Positions 19,744 through 22,846 of a stretch of 22,846 nt of DNA are shown here, piece after piece (the stretch's first letter is position 1; each line of letters starts with the position of its first letter). The DNA comes from Brachionus koreanus (taxonomy: Eukaryota; Rotifera; Eurotatoria; Ploima; Brachionidae), in contig PJRA01000160.1 of the NCBI GenBank assembly GCA_016987375.1, positions 1,094,210 through 1,117,055 of the forward strand. Reading direction: 5' to 3'. The notes beneath the pieces are model-generated. The model was not told where the DNA came from and ran no database searches. It saw nothing but the letters and a program-made list of their open reading frames with translations. A program made the translations under genes and the position numbers.

Positions 19744-21077
19744 CTATCCCAATTTATCTTCATACCATTGATCTGGAACTTGTTGGAAATATCTGTCAAT
19801 TGCATTCAAAAATCTGCTCCTGTAGACTTCAGGAGAAACAATAGTAGGCATTTTTCCTTGTGAGCCTCCAATTGTCTTTTTAATGTATGTTTCGACTTTT
19901 TTGTCCCAAGTAAAAGCTCTCAAGTAGTCAATAAGTCCAACTTTAACCTCATTGGTCTCCAAGTCAATTCCGCACAATAATGAATAGTCCATTATGTATT
20001 TGCTGCTCAAAAAATTGCAATCGTTTTCAATTGCTTTCATTAGAACATACTTTGAGTGTGGTTTTATGTAAATTGGATTGTTGAAGGACCAGCGAAGAAA
20101 ATTCTCATCAAGCAAGACAAGATCTTGGTCACCGGATTTATTTGTGACTGTTTGTCCTGTCGACTGGTCGACATTAATCAATCGATTTCGCTCTGATCCT
20201 TTCAAATCAAATATCTTTATCGATTTAGATTTGTTATTTACAAACAAATTTTCCATTACAATAATATCGATTTTAATCGCTTTGCCGGATGATATGGCCG
20301 CATTCTTAACCATGCATATTCTGTACGCACCAAATATTTTGGCCATTGATGTGGCTTTTTTATTCTGAATCGAATCAATCAAATAGCTAATGTATTGAGG
20401 TGCAAATTCGACAAATGAAGCAACCTCTTGTCTGGACATTTCTTTTAAAATGAACCTATTGTCTAAAGTTTTTCTAAATTGTGAGTTTGACTTGCCACCT
20501 TTAGCTTCCCAGTTTACACATCTAAACATTGAGTTTATGAATTTATCTTCTTCATCTGGCATTATTAGTTTACGCAATCGACTAAATAACTCGGCATGAT
20601 ATGCTTTGCAATAAAATTTTGAACTCGAGTCTGAAAATTGCAGTTCAAAGTGTAAGAGATTTGATTTCAAATCAGTCACTGATGGATCGAATTCATCAAT
20701 ATCTTGCTGTTGCTGCTGCTGTTGTTGAATTTGAGCTGAAACAGTGTAAAATTTTTGTATGTCCATTTTACTCGAGTTCAATTGATATTCATTATATTCG
20801 CGGGAGCTCAGAGCGAAAGCTATTATCGAGCTAAGATATTTTTCATTTACGTAATAAGCTGATTCGGAACTGAGAATGTAATGTTCATCTTCGGCAAAGG
20901 GAATTTTTAGGGGTTGAAATGTTGAGGATGCTATAAAGCTGGCTAGCAGACGCTTCCCAATGGAAATCGCTGAACTTTGACTTGATTTTGACACATTTTC
21001 TTCAAAGTCAATGACTGGACTTTCACTTAACAAAGAACCATATTCAAGTGACTGATCATTAGATATTGTTGGCTTTC
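19744..21077 (-). CDS. PIKFYVE: PIKfyve (PI3P 5-kinase), C-terminal exon
   Basis: The Fab1/PIKfyve lipid kinase turns PI3P into PI(3,5)P2 on endosomes and lysosomes. This exon starts after an acceptor (TTTTTTTAAAG) at 21077 and encodes 443 residues to the stop. Numbering from the exon's first full codon, a poly-Gln run lies at about 117-124 and the kinase core begins near 140. It includes the glycine-loop-like GGKSNSQF (193), the ATP-site Lys in RFILKEM (211), DLKGS (290), DYSLL (363), GLIDYLRAFTWDKK (380) and the activation-loop MPTIVSPE (409). All motifs expected for an active kinase are present. The FYVE, DEP and chaperonin-like N-terminal parts must lie in exons upstream; none is recognisable in the 1.77 kb to the window edge. 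In-frame TTG at 21033 is not a start. Confidence 0.93.
20705..20728 (-). repeat. CAG/CAA run encoding poly-glutamine in PIKFYVE
   Basis: Eight consecutive Gln codons, mixed CAA and CAG, sit in the poorly conserved stretch before the kinase core. Such mixed runs are usually length-variable spacers. No function is implied. Confidence 0.8.
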
Positions 21078-21910
21078 CTTTAAAAAAAATTAGATAAATA
21101 AATATTTCATTCTTTTTCTTTTAGAAAAAAATTGATAGACTTAATTAAATTGTTTACTTCATATTGTTATATTAACAAAAAAATTTTAAAGAATTTTCTT
21201 AGAATAATCAGTTTTTACTGTCAAATACAAAAGAAAAATATAAATAAAAAATAAAAAGCAGCTTGGGCATGAAAGCTTCTTGTTCTCCAAGCTTCTATTT
21301 ACACTGTAAAAAAAGTCTCTTTTTTAGAAATTTTGAATCTTAAAATTATGATCAAATTATTCTTTTTTAGAATCAAATCTAGACAAGAAAGCTTTATTTA
21401 TTTTCTCAAATAAAAAACTTATTTATTTATTTATTCGTTTTAATTTTGCCAAGCTAAAGCTCCTTCAAATTAAAAATATCAGGAAAAAATAAAAGTAAAA
21501 TAAATTAAAATGAAATATAGTAATAAAATAGACAAATTGTAAGTGATGAGAAGTGTAAATGTTTAAGTATTGAACAGTTGAGGAAAGAAAGAAGAAATAG
21601 TAAGATAGCAATTACAAAATAAAATGAATTTATTGACAAATAAAATGTCTTAAATTGAATTTAAATTTAAACATAAAAGTAAACTTTAAGTTATACTTTA
21701 AGCTAGTTTCAATAGGACTTAAAAACATTTATTTTAAGCATTTTTTTTTTAAATCGATAAATTTGGGATAAAGAGTCTAGATATCGAGATTTATAGTTTC
21801 AATAAAAATAAAATTGTTAAATTTATTTTTTTGAAGTGAAATTTTAAAAGTAAGAGTCATAAAATTTCGCGTTTTAAAAAGGTTGGAAAATTTTAGATAT
21901 TAGCATTTTC
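21078..21910. other. AT-rich sequence upstream of the PIKFYVE terminal exon
   Basis: Presumed intron or 5' flank. Includes a TTTA tandem run at about 21417-21434. No exon-like reading was recognised on the minus strand. Confidence 0.5.
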
Positions 21911-22058
21911 GGCAATTTGAAATTTTAGTACAATAAAGAAAATCGATATAATTTTTTTTCTAATTGTGCAAAAATAGTCCTGCAAACAACACTTTATTGT
22001 ACAATTTTTTAAAAACTGTTCAATTTATTGCAAATTTTATCTAAAATTTCACATTGCC
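21911..22058. mobile_element. 148-bp inverted-repeat MITE related to the 1384 element
   Basis: The left tip GGCAATTTGAAATTTTAG and the inverted right tip GGCAATGTGAAATTTTAG differ by one base. The right tip shares its first 15 bases with both ends of the 65-bp MITE at 1384-1448. Further in, TACAATAAAG pairs with CTTTATTGTA after a one-sided insertion of about 35 bases. No target duplication is left, so this looks like an older copy. Confidence 0.7.
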
Positions 22059-22846
22059 TGTAATTCTAAAACTTTAAGTCATATTAAATTTTCTAAAAAA
22101 CGCAATTGAATGCTCATCAATATGATATGACTAACTCTTTGCTTGTTTAATGCTAAAAAAAATTTATAGAATTAAAATTTTAAATGAAAATTTTGAAATT
22201 TTGTTGCTGTAACGTCATTATTAAGGAAAAAAGGTCCATTAGTAACAACAGTGACTTGGTGAAATATGCCTAGTGGAAAATTTTCTTAAAATAACAAAAT
22301 TGGTTTTAAAATTTAATAGTGATTATACGAATCCTCCCAGAAATTAAAGATTATCAGCCATTCTAGATCAGAATGCTCTAGGCTACGGCTTTTAAGAGCA
22401 ACTTAAATCAAATGATATTTACACATCAAATTCGGCAATGGCTGGATTCATCTCGACCAGCTGAGCTGGTCGTGAAAAGAGGACACTCTGGTAAAAAGGC
22501 GATGTTTTGTGTTTAATGGAAATTCCAAATGATAATACACTTTTATCTGGTTTCAGACGGTCATGAAATAAATGAAAAACAAATGTATGCTTCATCCCAA
22601 GAAAAATATACTTCTCTGTTTAACCTAAAGCTAGGTTTGTTTCAAAGCTCATTCAACTAGAAGAACAATGAAAAAAAATAGAAAAACTGCAGGAGAAACA
22701 ACATCTATCTTCTTATTTGATTTTCATCTGTTTGACTCAATGGCTCATTTATTTAGAAGACGGCATTTTATTAAACAAAAAAAAAATTTAAATTTTAAAA
22801 TGCTTTTCTCAAAATATGTGAAATTTTACACCAAGATTTGTGTAAA
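22059..22846. other. Right-hand end, no gene recognised
   Basis: Mixed AT-rich sequence with a somewhat GC-richer part at about 22330-22500. That part includes a perfect 9-bp inverted repeat, CGACCAGCT / AGCTGGTCG, around one G (22454-22472). I tried it as PIKFYVE coding on the minus strand and as a TE coding region; both have many stops. May be an intron of PIKFYVE or unidentified repeat. Confidence 0.45.

Noticed and set aside
20078..20834. Plus-strand open frames opposite PIKFYVE
   Set aside because: Antisense shadows of the conserved kinase exon.

Overview
The window is AT-rich nuclear DNA from a small-genome animal. The evidence is short GT-AG introns (48-66 bp in every gene I could splice), a histone gene with an animal-type 3' stem-loop, and genes for presenilin, AP-2 sigma, complex I subunit C2, the ciliary protein MNS1 and PIKfyve. 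Base composition and intron size would suit a monogonont rotifer or a similar animal, but that is an inference and nothing here proves the taxon.

Layout. 1-3800: the 3' parts of two different non-LTR retrotransposons lie on opposite strands either side of a histone H4 copy that has an in-frame TGA. A 65-bp Mutator-like MITE with a perfect 9-bp target duplication follows the H4 copy. 3800-5287: AT-rich, no gene seen. 5288-5821 (-): three-exon AP2S1. 6336-6846 (+): two-exon NDUFC2, head-to-head with AP2S1. 8064-9775 (+): six-exon presenilin. 10177-10589 (-): a broken WD40 exon fused to a GC-rich transposon end. 11578-12127 (-): an unrecognised coiled-coil protein with a possible BEN-like C-terminus. 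12417-13080 (-): a decayed MULE transposase. 13323-14708: a TIR element and a 701-bp hAT MITE with a perfect 8-bp duplication. 15301-16853 (-): MNS1. 17916-19407: a decayed hAT element with transposase remains and a perfect 8-bp duplication. 19744-21077 (-): the terminal exon of PIKfyve, holding the whole lipid-kinase domain. 21911-22058: a second inverted-repeat element sharing its tip with the first MITE.

The intact genes are unrelated housekeeping or cell-biology genes and do not form an operon or pathway. AP2S1 (endocytosis), PSEN (gamma-secretase) and PIKFYVE (endolysosomal lipid) all act in membrane traffic, but nothing shows co-regulation. Between them lies a transposon graveyard with at least three classes: jockey-like LINEs, hAT and Mutator-like elements.

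I did not find a wholly new system. The points most worth checking are the Trp-Asp (instead of Tyr-Asp) catalytic motif of presenilin, the H4 copy broken by one stop codon, the transposons that can be delimited to the base, and the uncharacterised coiled-coil gene.
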